Source of the DNA: Acidocella sp. KAb 2-4
Lineage (GTDB): Bacteria; Pseudomonadota; Alphaproteobacteria; Acetobacterales; Acetobacteraceae
Assembly (NCBI RefSeq): GCF_020567705.1
Contig: NZ_JAJDJU010000002.1
Span: 186,001 to 250,000, forward strand
Length of the DNA stretch: 64,000 nt
Direction: 5' to 3'
In this document: positions 8,880 through 18,490 of the stretch, piece by piece
Layout: each line of letters opens with the position of its first letter
Numbering within the stretch: the stretch's first letter is position 1
Made by a program: the position numbers and the translations under genes
The notes under the pieces: generated by a model
Database searches by the model: none
What the model was told of the DNA's origin: nothing
Seen by the model: only the letters and a program-made list of their open reading frames with translations

Positions 8880-10328
8880 ATGGACAGCACCCCGCCCCTG
8901 ACGCCGGAGCTGCGCCCCCAGCCGGAGACGGCCCGGGCGGAGGCGCACATCCGGCCGCGCGGGCTGAAGCTGATCCGCTCCGCGGGCATCCGCTTCGCTC
9001 TCGCCTACGGTGTTGTGTTCGCGCTGGCGGCCTTCGTGCTCGCCGTCTCGGTCTGGCGCTCCACCTCCACCCTGCTGGAGCGGCAGGTGCAGAGCTCCAT
9101 CACCGACGATATTTCGCTGCTGATCGAACATGACCAGTTCGGCGGCGCGGCTTCGGTGGTGGCGGCGCTGCAGCAACGCTTGGCCTCGCCGCAGGATGCC
9201 GACCGCATCTACCTGTTCATGGATACCACCGGAACCCGGCTGGCCGGCAATCTCGACCAATGGCCGGCCGGGCTGTCGCAGATGCAAACCTGGTATTGGC
9301 TGCCGGTGCGCCGCGATGGCGAGCCCTCCACCGCGCTGCTGCGCGCCACAACGCTGCCAAGCGGCGGCACGCTGCTGGTGGGGCGCGATGTGCGCGCCCT
9401 GACCGGGCTGCGCGACATGCTGCGCGACGCCATGATCGGCACCGCCAGCCTGATCCTGGTGCTGGGCGTGCTCAGCGTGCTGCTGATCCGCGCCCAGTTC
9501 CGCGGGGTGATCCGCGATATCTCCGGCACCACCCGCGCCATCGCCCAGGGCGATCTCTCGCGCCGCGTGCCGCGCACCGGCAAGGGGGACGAGTTCGACG
9601 AGCTGGCCGGGCTGATCAACGACATGCTGGACCGCATCTCCCGGCTAATGGACGGGGTGCGCCAGGTCTCCAATGCGATCGCGCATGATCTGCGCACGCC
9701 CATCACCCGCGCCCGCGCCCGGCTTGAGGATGTCGCCGCCCATGCCGACGTGCCGGAGCCGGTGCAGACCGCGATCGACCGCGCAACCCAGGATCTGGAC
9801 GGCATCGTGCGCGTGTTCGAGGCGTTGCTGCGCATTGCCGAGATCGAGGCCGGGGCGCGCCGGGCGGCGTTTGTCACGGTCGATCTCTCGCCGATGCTGC
9901 GCGATATGGACGAACTCTACCACGCCGTGGCCGAGGAGCGCGGGTTGCAACTTCACGCCGCCATCTCCAGCCCGTTGCCCGTGTTCGGCGACCGCGAGCT
10001 GGTACAGCAGGCGGTGGCGAATCTGCTCGATAACGCGCTGAAATTCTCGGCCCCCGAGGCGGTGATCCGGCTCTCGGCGCTGCTGCGTGATGGGGTGGTG
10101 GAGATCACCGTGGCCGATCACGGCCCCGGCATTGCCCCGGCTGACCGCGCCCGCGCCACCGAGCGCTTCTTCCGCGCCGAGGCCGCGCGCAACACATCAG
10201 GCTCCGGGCTGGGGCTGGCGTTGGTGGCAGCGGTGGCGCAGCTGCATAACGGCACGCTGCACTTGCTCGACAATAATCCCGGCCTATGCGCCGTGATCAG
10301 CATCCCGGCGCAGCTGCCGCCGGGCTGA
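8880..10328 (+). CDS. Two-component sensor histidine kinase
   Basis: A 482-residue membrane kinase. It has transmembrane helix 1 (about 41-62), a periplasmic sensor region of about 115 residues, transmembrane helix 2 (about 183-203) and a HAMP linker (GVIRDISGTTRAIAQGDLSRRVP). The HisKA domain carries the phospho-acceptor His in AHDLRTPI. The ATPase domain has N, G1 and G2 boxes ([26 protein letters not shown]). It follows the response regulator by 21 bases and is the likely partner. The C-terminal stop lies 2 bases from the stop of convergent ntrX. Confidence 0.9.
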   Translation: MDSTPPLTPELRPQPETARAEAHIRPRGLKLIRSAGIRFALAYGVVFALAAFVLAVSVWRSTSTLLERQVQSSITDDISLLIEHDQFGGAASVVAALQQRLASPQDADRIYLFMDTTGTRLAGNLDQWPAGLSQMQTWYWLPVRRDGEPSTALLRATTLPSGGTLLVGRDVRALTGLRDMLRDAMIGTASLILVLGVLSVLLIRAQFRGVIRDISGTTRAIAQGDLSRRVPRTGKGDEFDELAGLINDMLDRISRLMDGVRQVSNAIAHDLRTPITRARARLEDVAAHADVPEPVQTAIDRATQDLDGIVRVFEALLRIAEIEAGARRAAFVTVDLSPMLRDMDELYHAVAEERGLQLHAAISSPLPVFGDRELVQQAVANLLDNALKFSAPEAVIRLSALLRDGVVEITVADHGPGIAPADRARATERFFRAEAARNTSGSGLGLALVAAVAQLHNGTLHLLDNNPGLCAVISIPAQLPPG

Positions 10329-10330
10329 GC

Positions 10331-11728
10331 TTACGCCCCGGGCTTATCCTCGGCGCCGATGCCGAGCTGCTTGAGCTTGCGGTGCAGGGCGCTGCGCTCC
10401 ATGCCGACGAAATTGGCCGTGCGCGAGATATTGCCGCCGAAGCGCAAAAGCTGCGCCTGTAAATATTGGGTCTCGAACACGTCCCGCGCCTCGCGCAGCG
10501 GCAAGGCCAGCACATCCGCCTCCGGGTCGATGGCCAGGGCCTGCGGCGCGTGGGAGGAGAGTTCGGTCGGCAGCTGCTCGGCATGGAACAGCTCGCCCGG
10601 CTCGCCGGAGCGCATGATCATTAGCCAATCCATGATGTTGCGCAGCTGGCGGACATTGCCCGGCCAGTCATGCGCCTGCAGCGCGGCCACGGCGTCGGAG
10701 GCGAGATGGCGTTGCGGCAGGCCCGAGACCTCGGCGGCGTGTTTGAGGAAGCACTCGGCCAGGGCGGGGATGTCCTCGCGCCGCTCCTTGAGCGAGGGCA
10801 CGCGCAGCGGCACCACGGCGAGGCGGTAATACAGATCCTCGCGGAAGCGCCCGGCGGCGATCTCGGCTTGCAGATCCTTCGCCGTGGTCGCCAGCACGCG
10901 GATATCGACCTTGACCCGGCTCGCCCCGCCCACGCGCTCGAAGCTCTGCTCCTGCAGCACGCGCGCGATCTTGCCCTGGGTTTCCAGCGGCAATTCGGAG
11001 ACCTCGTCGAGCAGCAGCGTGCCGCCATGGGCGCGCTCAAGCACCCCTGGTTTGCGCGGCGCGCCCGGCCCCTCGGCCCCTGGCTCCATGCCGAACAGCT
11101 CGATCTCAAACCGCTCGGGCGCCAGGATCGCGCAGTTCAGCGCCACGAACGGCCCGTCGGCGCGGCGCGAGCGGGCGTGGATCATGCGCGCCACTGTCTC
11201 CTTGCCGGCGCCGGGCGGGCCGGAAACGAGCACGCGCGAGCCGGTGGGGGCAACCTTGTCGATGGCCGCGCGCAGGGCGGCGATGCCGTGGCTGTCGCCG
11301 ATCAGGTTGGTCTCGCCGTCATAACGCAGGCGCCGCAGCTCCTCGTTCTCCTGGGTCAGCTTCGCCGCTTCCAGCGCGCGCTTGACCACCAGCAGCAGCC
11401 GGTCGGAGTTGAACGGTTTCTCGATAAAATCATAGGCGCCGCGCTGAATGGCGGCGACCGCGGTCTCGATCGTGCCGTGGCCGGAGAACATCACCACCGG
11501 CACGCGCGGCACCTCCTGGTGCAGCGCCTCCAGAATGCCGATGCCGTCCAGCTTCGAGCCTTGCAGCCAGACATCGAGGATCACCAGATTGGGGCGGCGC
11601 GCGCGGTAGGCGGCGAGCGCCTCGTCGGAATTCCCGGCGCTGCGGGCCTCGTAGCCTTCGTCGCGCAGAATCGCTTCGACCAGCATGCGGATATCCGGCT
11701 CGTCATCCACGATCAGAATTTCGGTCAT
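10331..11728 (-). CDS. ntrX: Nitrogen assimilation response regulator NtrX
   Basis: NtrC-family regulator of the NtrYX system, 465 residues. It has a receiver domain (1-120, Asp in VILDVWLQ), an AAA+ domain (Walker A GPPGAGKE, Walker B LLLDEVSE) and a C-terminal Fis-type helix-turn-helix (SRTANFVGMERSALHRKL). The sigma54-contact loop GAFTGA, present in NtrC in the same operon, is replaced here by GMEPGAEGP. As in other alphaproteobacterial NtrX proteins, it probably does not activate sigma54 promoters. The start overlaps the ntrY stop by 4 bases (ATGA), so it is translationally coupled. Confidence 0.92.
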   Translation of the reverse strand: MTEILIVDDEPDIRMLVEAILRDEGYEARSAGNSDEALAAYRARRPNLVILDVWLQGSKLDGIGILEALHQEVPRVPVVMFSGHGTIETAVAAIQRGAYDFIEKPFNSDRLLLVVKRALEAAKLTQENEELRRLRYDGETNLIGDSHGIAALRAAIDKVAPTGSRVLVSGPPGAGKETVARMIHARSRRADGPFVALNCAILAPERFEIELFGMEPGAEGPGAPRKPGVLERAHGGTLLLDEVSELPLETQGKIARVLQEQSFERVGGASRVKVDIRVLATTAKDLQAEIAAGRFREDLYYRLAVVPLRVPSLKERREDIPALAECFLKHAAEVSGLPQRHLASDAVAALQAHDWPGNVRQLRNIMDWLMIMRSGEPGELFHAEQLPTELSSHAPQALAIDPEADVLALPLREARDVFETQYLQAQLLRFGGNISRTANFVGMERSALHRKLKQLGIGAEDKPGA

Positions 11729-13965
11729 TCCGCGGGCAACTCCCTCACATCTTGTTCAGCCGTTGTTTCGTTGAGCGCCGGCAGGCTCAGGGACACTTCG
11801 GCCCCCACCCCGCCGGGCGCGGGTTTCAGTTCCAGCCGCCCGCCATGGTCCTCCATGATCTTGGCGACGATGGCAAGACCGAGCCCGGTGCCTTTGGGCT
11901 TGTGCGTCACATAAGGTTCGATCAGCCGGGCGCGGTCGGTCTCCGGCAGGCCGATGCCGTCATCGGTCACGCTCAGCACGGCCATGCCGCCCTGCGCCGC
12001 CAGCCGCAGCGCGACATGCTTCGCCCCGTCGCGCATCGCTACCGCATCCGCCGCGTTTTGCAGAAGGTTGGTCAGCGCCTGGCCCAGCAACCGGCGGTCG
12101 CACACGGCGCGCAAGGGGGCGTCGATGCTCACCTCCCACTCGATTTGCGGATGCGCGACTCGTTGCAGCACCATCGCCTCACGGGCAATGCGCTCCAGCG
12201 ATTCGGGGCGCATCACCGGCGCGGGCATGCGCGCGAAGGAGGAGAACTCGTCCACCATGCGCCCGATATCACCGACATGGCGCACGATGGTCTCGGCGCA
12301 TTGGGTGAAGCTTTCGGGGTCGGAGGTGATCTCCTTGGCGAAGCGGCGCTTGAGCCGCTCGGCGGAGAGCTGGATCGGGGTGAGCGGGTTCTTGATCTCA
12401 TGCGCGATCCGCCGGGCGACATCGGCCCAGGCCGCCTTGCGTTGCGCCGCCATCAACTCCGTCACGTCGTCAAAGGTCACGATAAACCCATCCGGCACCC
12501 CAGAATTCATCTCCGCGCCCAGGCGCACGAGCAGCACACGCTTATGCATGGCCAGCCCATGCTCCACCTGCGCCGTTGCCGGGCGCTCGGGGGCCGCCAT
12601 CACGGCCGCGATCAGGGGGGCGAATTCGGGCACCACATCGGCCAGATTTTGGCCAATCCGGGGCAGCAGGTCGATGCGCAGCAATTCCGAGGCGGCGCGG
12701 TTGGGCAGTTCGACGCGGCCGGTCTTGTCTAGCCCGATCACCCCGGCGGAGACGCCGTCGAGCACGGTCTCGGTGAAGCGGCGGCGCTCGTCGAGCTGGT
12801 TGTTCACGTCCAGCAGCTCGTTGCGCTGGGCGGCGAGCTGCGCGGTCATGCGGTTGAAGGCGCGCGACAGCCCTGCCACCTCGTCGCCGGTCGCGGTCTC
12901 GGGCACGCGCACGGCGAGATCGCCGCCGCGCACCCTTTCGGCGGCGCGGATCAGGCGGCCAATCGGCTTGGCGATCTGGTTGGCGATAACCAGGCCGAAA
13001 CCGATCAGCGCCGAGAGCACCAGCAGCGACAGAATGGCGATGATGAGCGCGAAGGAGACCTCGAGCCCGGCGCGGTTCTTCGACAAACGCTGATATTCGG
13101 CCACGGCCTGCTTGGTCTTGGCCACATGGTCGAGGATCGCCGGGTCGGTCGGCTTCTCGATCATCAGCATCATCGGCGGGGTCATGTCGAGCTTGACCAC
13201 GGCCTGCTCCACCGTGCTGCCCGGGGGGCTGACCACCGGCACCTGACCGGTATTGGCCATGGCGATGATGCGCGTATCCGGCACCGTGGCCGCCATGCCC
13301 GCGAACAGCCCGGCGGAGGCAACGATCTCGCCATTCAGCGGCTCGAAGATCACCGCCTGGGTGAGGCCGCGCGCGGTCGCCTGGGTGACGAGGTAGGAGG
13401 CGAATTCGTTGGGATTGCCGAAGAACACCGCCCCGCCCTGGGAAAGGTCGTTGGCCATGGCCAGGGCGTCGAGCCGGATGTCGTTCTCATGCTCGGTCAG
13501 ATAGCCCTGGGCGACCTGGTTGCTCTCGTCCAGCGCCGTTTGCACACGCTGGTTGAACCAGGCCTGGATGCCGAAATTGAAGAACACGATGGCGAACACC
13601 GCCACCATGATCGCCGGCACCGCGGCCACGCCGCCGAACAGAAACACCAGGCGCACATGCAGCCGCGCCCCGGCGGCGCCGCGCCGGTGTTCGAGCATCA
13701 CGCGCGTGATGCGTCCGGCGAGCACGATGATGAGCAGCAGCAGCGCCGCGAAATCGGCGATGATCATCCCCACCGCCACTCCCGAATGCACCGACAGCTT
13801 GACCCGCCCGGCCAGGACGCCGAACGAGGCCAAGCTGAGCAGCAGCGCCGAGGAGGCGACCAGCAGCGTGGCCACGCGCCCGAGCATCAGGTCCACGACA
13901 TAGGCCCAGCCCGAGCGCGGCGGGGTGTCGGCGCCATCGGGCAGCAGCGGCAGATCTTGCGGCAC
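11725..13965 (-). CDS. ntrY: Sensor histidine kinase NtrY
   Basis: Large membrane kinase of the NtrYX pair. It has N-terminal transmembrane helices, a periplasmic loop, a further helix near residue 310, and HAMP (LIRAAERVRGGDLAVRVPE). A PAS domain follows (DGVSAGVIGLDKTGRVELPN), then HisKA with phospho-His in ARRIAHEIKNPLTPIQ and HATPase (LLQNAADAV, DDGIGLP, GTGLGLAI). I place the start at GTG 13965, which has AAAGG overlapping the ntrC stop and 7-base spacing. The alternative is ATG 14013, which would overlap ntrC by 38 bases and add 16 unconserved residues. It probably senses redox or nitrogen status, as NtrY does elsewhere. Confidence 0.9.
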   Translation of the reverse strand: MPQDLPLLPDGADTPPRSGWAYVVDLMLGRVATLLVASSALLLSLASFGVLAGRVKLSVHSGVAVGMIIADFAALLLLIIVLAGRITRVMLEHRRGAAGARLHVRLVFLFGGVAAVPAIMVAVFAIVFFNFGIQAWFNQRVQTALDESNQVAQGYLTEHENDIRLDALAMANDLSQGGAVFFGNPNEFASYLVTQATARGLTQAVIFEPLNGEIVASAGLFAGMAATVPDTRIIAMANTGQVPVVSPPGSTVEQAVVKLDMTPPMMLMIEKPTDPAILDHVAKTKQAVAEYQRLSKNRAGLEVSFALIIAILSLLVLSALIGFGLVIANQIAKPIGRLIRAAERVRGGDLAVRVPETATGDEVAGLSRAFNRMTAQLAAQRNELLDVNNQLDERRRFTETVLDGVSAGVIGLDKTGRVELPNRAASELLRIDLLPRIGQNLADVVPEFAPLIAAVMAAPERPATAQVEHGLAMHKRVLLVRLGAEMNSGVPDGFIVTFDDVTELMAAQRKAAWADVARRIAHEIKNPLTPIQLSAERLKRRFAKEITSDPESFTQCAETIVRHVGDIGRMVDEFSSFARMPAPVMRPESLERIAREAMVLQRVAHPQIEWEVSIDAPLRAVCDRRLLGQALTNLLQNAADAVAMRDGAKHVALRLAAQGGMAVLSVTDDGIGLPETDRARLIEPYVTHKPKGTGLGLAIVAKIMEDHGGRLELKPAPGGVGAEVSLSLPALNETTAEQDVRELPAE

Positions 13966-13975
13966 GGCCAGCCCT

Positions 13976-15436
13976 TTACCCGACCCGGCGCTGCACGCCG
14001 ATGCCGTGTTCACGGATCTTCTTGCGCAGCGTGTTGCGGTTGAGCCCGAGCAGGGCAGCGGCGCGGATCTGGTTGCCGCGGGTCTCGGCCAGGGTCATGC
14101 GGAGCAGCGGGCGCTCCAGCTCGGCCAAGGCGCGGTCATACAACACCCCCTCCTCGCCGGATTCGCGGATCGTGGCGAGCAGCCGGGCGATATGGCGCTC
14201 GACCACGGCGGCCATGCTGTCGGCCTCCTCGGGCGAGGCGGCGGCGGGCGCGGGGTCCTCGGCCACCTCGTGTTCGGCCAGCTCGGCGGCGATGATCTCG
14301 GCGGTGATTACCGGCTGCGGCACCAGCGCGGCCAGGCGGCGGATCAGGTTTTCCAGCTCACGCACATTGCCCGGCCAGCGATAGGACGAGAGCAGCGCCA
14401 TCGCCGCGGGGTCGATGGTTTTCGCCGGCAGCCCCTCGGCCTGCGCCTTGTTGAGGAAATGCTGCGCCAGCACGGGGATGTCGTCGGGCCGCTCGCGCAG
14501 GGGCGGCAGGCGGATGGGGACCACGTTGAGCCGGTAGAACAGATCCTCGCGGAACTGGCCGGAGCGGATCAGCGCGCGCAGGTCGCGGTGGGTGGCGGCG
14601 ATGATGCGGGCATTGGCGCGGATCGGCTGGCGGCCGCCGACGGTGGTGTATTCGCCCTCCTGCAACACGCGCAGCAGGCGGGTCTGCGCCTCGGGCGGCA
14701 TGTCGCCGATCTCGTCGAGGAACAGCGTGCCCCCGGCGGCCTGCTCGAAGCGCCCGACATGGCGGTTGGTGGCCCCGGTGAAGGCGCCGCGCTCATGCCC
14801 GAACAGTTCCGATTCGATCAGCTCGCGCGGGATGGCGGCCATGTTGATGGCCACGAACGGGCCGCTGCGGCGGCGTCCGTAATCGTGCAGGGCGCGCGCC
14901 ACCAGTTCCTTGCCCGCGCCGGATTCGCCGTTGATCATCACGGTGAGGTCGGTGGTCGTGAGCCGGGCGATGACGCGGTAGATCTCCTGCATCGCCGGGC
15001 TGCGCCCGATCAGCGGCAGCGCCTCGTCCTCCGCTGGTTCCGCCGCCTTGGCCTGGGCCGTGAGCGACACGGGCTGCTTCAGCGCGCGGTCAACCGCGGC
15101 CAGCAAATCGGCGAGGTCGAACGGCTTGGGCAGATACTCGAAGGCGCCGCGCTGGGTGGCCTGCACGGCGGTGGTGAGCGTGCTCTGCGCGCTCATCACG
15201 ATCACCGGCAGCTCGGGGCGCACGCGCCGGATGCGCGGGATCAGATCGAGCCCGTTCTCGTCGGGCATGATGACGTCGGTGATGACGACATCGCCCTCGC
15301 CATCCTCCACCCAGCGCCAGAGCGTGGCGGCGGAGGAGGTGGCGCGCACCTGATACCCGGCGCGGCCCAGCGCCTGGGTGAGCACGGTGCGGATCGAGCG
15401 GTCGTCATCGGCGATGAGGATGGTCGGCAGGGTCAT
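13976..15436 (-). CDS. ntrC: Nitrogen regulation response regulator NtrC
   Basis: Sigma54-dependent enhancer-binding protein, 486 residues. It has a receiver (phospho-Asp in [11 protein letters not shown]), an AAA+ domain with Walker A GESGAGKE, the sigma54-contact loop ERGAFTGA, Walker B LFLDEIGD, and a C-terminal Fis-type HTH ([16 protein letters not shown]). The start is the ATG at 15436, directly before the receiver domain. An open frame 28 codons longer exists but overlaps ntrB. It lies 7 bases after ntrB, its kinase. It activates genes for nitrogen assimilation when phosphorylated. Confidence 0.94.
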   Translation of the reverse strand: MTLPTILIADDDRSIRTVLTQALGRAGYQVRATSSAATLWRWVEDGEGDVVITDVIMPDENGLDLIPRIRRVRPELPVIVMSAQSTLTTAVQATQRGAFEYLPKPFDLADLLAAVDRALKQPVSLTAQAKAAEPAEDEALPLIGRSPAMQEIYRVIARLTTTDLTVMINGESGAGKELVARALHDYGRRRSGPFVAINMAAIPRELIESELFGHERGAFTGATNRHVGRFEQAAGGTLFLDEIGDMPPEAQTRLLRVLQEGEYTTVGGRQPIRANARIIAATHRDLRALIRSGQFREDLFYRLNVVPIRLPPLRERPDDIPVLAQHFLNKAQAEGLPAKTIDPAAMALLSSYRWPGNVRELENLIRRLAALVPQPVITAEIIAAELAEHEVAEDPAPAAASPEEADSMAAVVERHIARLLATIRESGEEGVLYDRALAELERPLLRMTLAETRGNQIRAAALLGLNRNTLRKKIREHGIGVQRRVG

Positions 15437-15443
15437 GATGCGG

Positions 15444-16580
15444 TCAGGCGCTTTCGTTCGGGTCTTCATACACCGGCAGGTGGATGCGGAATTCGGTGCG
15501 GCCGGGGCGGCTATCGACATCGATCAGCCCGCCATGGTCGGCGACGATCTTGGCCACCAGCGCCAGCCCCAGCCCCGAGCCGGCCGCCTTGGTGGAGACG
15601 AAAGGCTCGAACAGATGCCGGCGGATATCCTCGGGGATACCGGGGCCGTTATCGCGCACGGCGACGAAGATCGGCAAATTGGGCCGCGCCCGCCCGGCCG
15701 AGGCGGAGAGCCGCACGCCATGCTGGAAACCGGTGGTGAGGTGGATTTCGCCATCCTGGCGGTCCGCCCCGGCAATCGCCTCGGCGGCGTTTTTAACTAG
15801 GTTGAGCAGCACCTGGATGAGCTGGTCGCGGTTGCCGAGCACATGCGGCAGCGAGGGGTCGTAAGTCTCGACGAATTTGACGCTGCTGGCAAAGCCGCTG
15901 CTGGCCAGTTTGCGCACATGCTCCAGCACGCGGTGGATGTTCACCCCGTGATGCTCCAGCTTCTTCTCGCCGAAGGTCTCCATGCGCTCGACCATGGCGC
16001 GGATGCGGTCGGCCTCGTCGCGGATCAGCACGGCCAGCTCGCGGTCGGCGGGGGGCACGCTCATTTCCAGCAGCTGCGCCGCGCCGCGGATGCCCGAGAG
16101 CGGGTTTTTCACCTCATGCGCTAGGATCGCCGCCATGCCGGTGAGGCTGCGCGCCGCGTTGCGGGCCGAAATCTGCTGGTTCAGCGCGAGGGCGGCGGAT
16201 TCGTCCTGCAAGGTGAGGACGATGTGGTCCGGCTGGTCGACCATCGGCGCCGCCTGCACCGAGCAGCCGCGCCGGGTGAGGCGCGGGCCTTCCAGCACCA
16301 GATTATGCTCGGCGATGCTCACCCCGGCGCGGCGGGCGCGCTCCAGCAGCAGGAAGACCGGGTGGTCGACTGGCAGGATGGTGCTGAGCGGGGTGCGCAG
16401 CAGCAGCGCCTTGGAGGCGCCGAAGAATTCCTCGGCCGCGTAATTAACGGCGAGGAAGCTGTCGGCCTCGTCCAGCACCACCACGGCGAGGGGCAGGGTT
16501 TCCAGGATTTGCGCCGGATCGATGGGCGCGGGGACGGCCGGCCGTTTGACCAATCCGAGCGCCTTGCCCAGACGGTTCAT
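15444..16580 (-). CDS. ntrB: Nitrogen sensor histidine kinase/phosphatase NtrB
   Basis: Cytosolic kinase of NtrC, 378 residues. An N-terminal PAS domain (about 25-130) comes first. HisKA follows with the phospho-His in [16 protein letters not shown], then HATPase with [20 protein letters not shown] and GSGLGLAL. There are no transmembrane helices, as expected for a kinase controlled by PII (GlnB/GlnK). The ATG overlaps the dusB stop (ATGA), so dusB-ntrB-ntrC-ntrY-ntrX is one tightly coupled operon, the usual alphaproteobacterial layout. Confidence 0.94.
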   Translation of the reverse strand: MNRLGKALGLVKRPAVPAPIDPAQILETLPLAVVVLDEADSFLAVNYAAEEFFGASKALLLRTPLSTILPVDHPVFLLLERARRAGVSIAEHNLVLEGPRLTRRGCSVQAAPMVDQPDHIVLTLQDESAALALNQQISARNAARSLTGMAAILAHEVKNPLSGIRGAAQLLEMSVPPADRELAVLIRDEADRIRAMVERMETFGEKKLEHHGVNIHRVLEHVRKLASSGFASSVKFVETYDPSLPHVLGNRDQLIQVLLNLVKNAAEAIAGADRQDGEIHLTTGFQHGVRLSASAGRARPNLPIFVAVRDNGPGIPEDIRRHLFEPFVSTKAAGSGLGLALVAKIVADHGGLIDVDSRPGRTEFRIHLPVYEDPNESA

Positions 16581-17668
16581 GCGGCGCGGGCTTCCGGAGC
16601 ACTCTCGCCTGGCCCGCCGGCGGGGGGCATTTCATCCTGGCGGACGAAGCCCTGCGCGATCAGCGGGTCGTAGAATTCGTCGATCAGCGCCTCCACCGCG
16701 GCGCCATTATCCAGCCGGTTCATCTGCGCGCGAAAGGCGGCGGAGCCGCGCAGCCCGTGGCTGTACCAGGCGACATGCTTGCGCGCGAGGCGCACGCCGC
16801 CGGTCTCGCCAAAATGCGCGCGGATGGCGCGGTAATGGCGCAGCAGGATCTGTTTTTGCTCGGCCAGGCTGGGGGCCGGGGTGATCTGGCCGGTGGTGAG
16901 ATAATCGATCACCTGTTGCAGAAACCAGGGGCGGCCGTAGGAGCCGCGGCCGATCATCACGCCATCGGCGCCGGAGCGGCGCAGCGCCTCCTCGGCTTTA
17001 TATATAGTGGTGATGTCGCCGTTCACGATCACCGGCAGCTTCACCGCCGCCTTCACCTCGCGCACGAAATCCCAGTTGGCGACACCTTCGTAGAATTGCT
17101 GGCGGGTGCGCCCATGCACCGTGACCAGGGTGATGCCCGAGTCCTCCGCGATGCGCGCGAGCCGGGGGGCGTTCAGGCTGTTATGGTCCCAGCCCATGCG
17201 CATCTTCAGCGTCACCGGTACGTCCACGGCGCGGACGGTGGCTTCCAGGATCTTGCCCGCCAGCACCTCGTCGCGCATCAGCGACGACCCGGCCATCTGC
17301 CCGATCGCCACTTTTTTCACCGGGCAGCCGAAATTGATGTCAACCAGATCCGCGCCCAGCCCGACGGCGATCTTTGCCGCCTCGGCCATCGCCGCCGGCT
17401 CGCAGCCCGCGAGCTGCACCGAGGACGGGCCGCCTCCGGCCACCACCTCGGCCATGCGCAGCGTGTTGCGGTTTTCGCGCACCATCGCCCAGGAGGCGAT
17501 CATCTCCGAGACCACCAGCCCGGCTCCCATCTCCTTCACCAGGGCGCGGAAGGGCAGGTCCGTCACCCCCGAGAGCGGGGCGAGGATGACCGGATGCGGC
17601 AGGGTCACCTGCCGGGCGCCGGAGCCGAGCGTGACCGGTTTGATCTGAGGCGGGGTGGAATTGCTCAT
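16577..17668 (-). CDS. dusB: tRNA-dihydrouridine synthase DusB
   Basis: Flavin enzyme reducing uridine to dihydrouridine in tRNA, 363 residues. The TIM barrel begins with PVILAPLSGVTDLPFR and has the NFGCPVKKV segment with the catalytic Cys near residue 115. It also has KMRMGWD and VHGRTRQQFYEG, and an FMN-phosphate site (GADGVMIGRG). A helical C-terminal domain binds tRNA. It is first in the ntr operon; the linkage of dus to ntrB/C or fis is widely conserved. The intergenic region shared with ispF (115 bases) must hold the promoters for both. Confidence 0.94.
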   Translation of the reverse strand: MSNSTPPQIKPVTLGSGARQVTLPHPVILAPLSGVTDLPFRALVKEMGAGLVVSEMIASWAMVRENRNTLRMAEVVAGGGPSSVQLAGCEPAAMAEAAKIAVGLGADLVDINFGCPVKKVAIGQMAGSSLMRDEVLAGKILEATVRAVDVPVTLKMRMGWDHNSLNAPRLARIAEDSGITLVTVHGRTRQQFYEGVANWDFVREVKAAVKLPVIVNGDITTIYKAEEALRRSGADGVMIGRGSYGRPWFLQQVIDYLTTGQITPAPSLAEQKQILLRHYRAIRAHFGETGGVRLARKHVAWYSHGLRGSAAFRAQMNRLDNGAAVEALIDEFYDPLIAQGFVRQDEMPPAGGPGESAPEARAA

Positions 17669-17783
17669 GATTTGTGCAAATTACCTGCCGCCGCGCCGGC
17701 TTGCAATCTCTTAGCGGCAGGGGAGGTTGACCATTCGCCGCCAGCCCGTACATCTCGGGGCGGCAAGACATGGAGCGACACGC

Positions 17784-18266
17784 ATGATCCCCCGCATCGG
17801 CACTGGTTTTGATGTTCACGCGATGGCGGAAAACCGCGAGATGATCATCTGCGGGGTGAAAATCCCCTATGAAAAGGGGCTGGCCGGGCATTCCGACGCC
17901 GATGTCGGCATCCATGCGCTGTGTGACGCGATTTATGGCGCGTTGGCCGAGGGCGATATCGGGCGGCATTTCCCGCCCTCGGAGAATACCTGGAAGGACG
18001 CGGATTCTGCCCGGTTCCTGCGCCACGCGGCGGGGCGGATCGCCGCGCGCGGCGGCAAGCTGGCCAATGCCGACATCACCATCATCTGCGAGCGCCCGAA
18101 GATCGGCCCGCATGCCGAGGCCATGCGCGAGCGCTTGGCCGAGCTGATGGGCGTCGAGATCGGGCAGGTCTCGGTGAAGGCGACAACCACGGAAAAGCTG
18201 GGATTCACCGGCCGCGGCGAGGGAATTGCGGCGCAGGCTTCCGTAATCGTGATGTTGCCGACCTAA
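17784..18266 (+). CDS. ispF: 2-C-methyl-D-erythritol 2,4-cyclodiphosphate synthase IspF
   Basis: Isoprenoid (MEP pathway) enzyme forming the cyclodiphosphate from CDP-ME-2-phosphate with release of CMP, 160 residues. It has the metal-binding D-x-H (GTGFDVHAM), the [20 protein letters not shown] segment with a further metal-binding His, and the C-terminal [15 protein letters not shown] substrate loop. It is a stand-alone IspF rather than an IspDF fusion; no ispD-like sequence precedes it. The ATG at 17784 has GGAG upstream. An in-frame upstream extension of 19 codons is not supported by the family. Confidence 0.93.
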   Translation: MIPRIGTGFDVHAMAENREMIICGVKIPYEKGLAGHSDADVGIHALCDAIYGALAEGDIGRHFPPSENTWKDADSARFLRHAAGRIAARGGKLANADITIICERPKIGPHAEAMRERLAELMGVEIGQVSVKATTTEKLGFTGRGEGIAAQASVIVMLPT

Positions 18267-18394
18267 GATGCTGAAGCATCGTGCATCTTTGGGGGGAGGC
18301 GCGAAAAGCTTATGAAAAAAATTACAGGATGCCTGCAATTTTTCATCGCTGCGCTGCGAAATAAGCTCTGTCACAGGAACGGAGGTCTGACGTA

Positions 18395-18400
18395 TATAAT
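18395..18400 (+). promoter_or_regulatory. Putative -10 element of a small RNA
   Basis: A perfect TATAAT at 18395-18400 sits 6 bases ahead of the first hairpin of the proposed small RNA. The -35 region is poor: the best match is GTCACA at 18370-18375, with a 19-base spacer. The assignment rests on the -10 box and on the terminator about 80 bases downstream. Confidence 0.45.
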
Positions 18401-18405
18401 GGGGC

Positions 18406-18485
18406 ATAGGATGAGTTATCTCTCCTATTTTCTTGGACGTTTCCTCCCTAAACTTGGCGGTGCATTTTTGCACCGCCTTTTTTTT
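18406..18485 (+). ncRNA. Candidate trans-acting small RNA with anti-Shine-Dalgarno motifs
   Basis: An intergenic transcript of about 80 nt is predicted from a perfect -10 box, two hairpins and a T-run. The 5' hairpin pairs ATAGGA (18406-18411) with TCCTAT (18423-18428), and its loop and 3' arm contain CTCTCC. A single-stranded pyrimidine-rich stretch follows with CCTCCC at 18443-18448, then a strong intrinsic terminator. Unpaired CCUCC-type motifs between hairpins are the hallmark of the alphaproteobacterial alpha-r14/CcsR-like small RNAs that block ribosome binding sites. Membership in that family is my inference from layout, not from an alignment. It is convergent with ssrA. No credible coding frame covers it. 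Confidence 0.6.
18456..18485 (+). terminator. Intrinsic terminator of the small RNA
   Basis: A perfect 9-bp stem, GGCGGTGCA / TGCACCGCC, has a 4-base T loop (18456-18477) and is followed by eight T residues (18478-18485). The T-run is only on the plus strand, so it terminates plus-strand transcription and does not serve ssrA. Confidence 0.9.
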
Positions 18486-18490
18486 GCCTG

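Noticed and set aside
17727-18266. IspDF bifunctional enzyme
   Set aside because: Only the IspF domain is present; the region upstream is an intergenic spacer and the divergent dusB gene.
18456-18485. Terminator of ssrA
   Set aside because: The T-run follows the stem only on the plus strand; on the minus strand the stem is followed by AAGTTTAGG.
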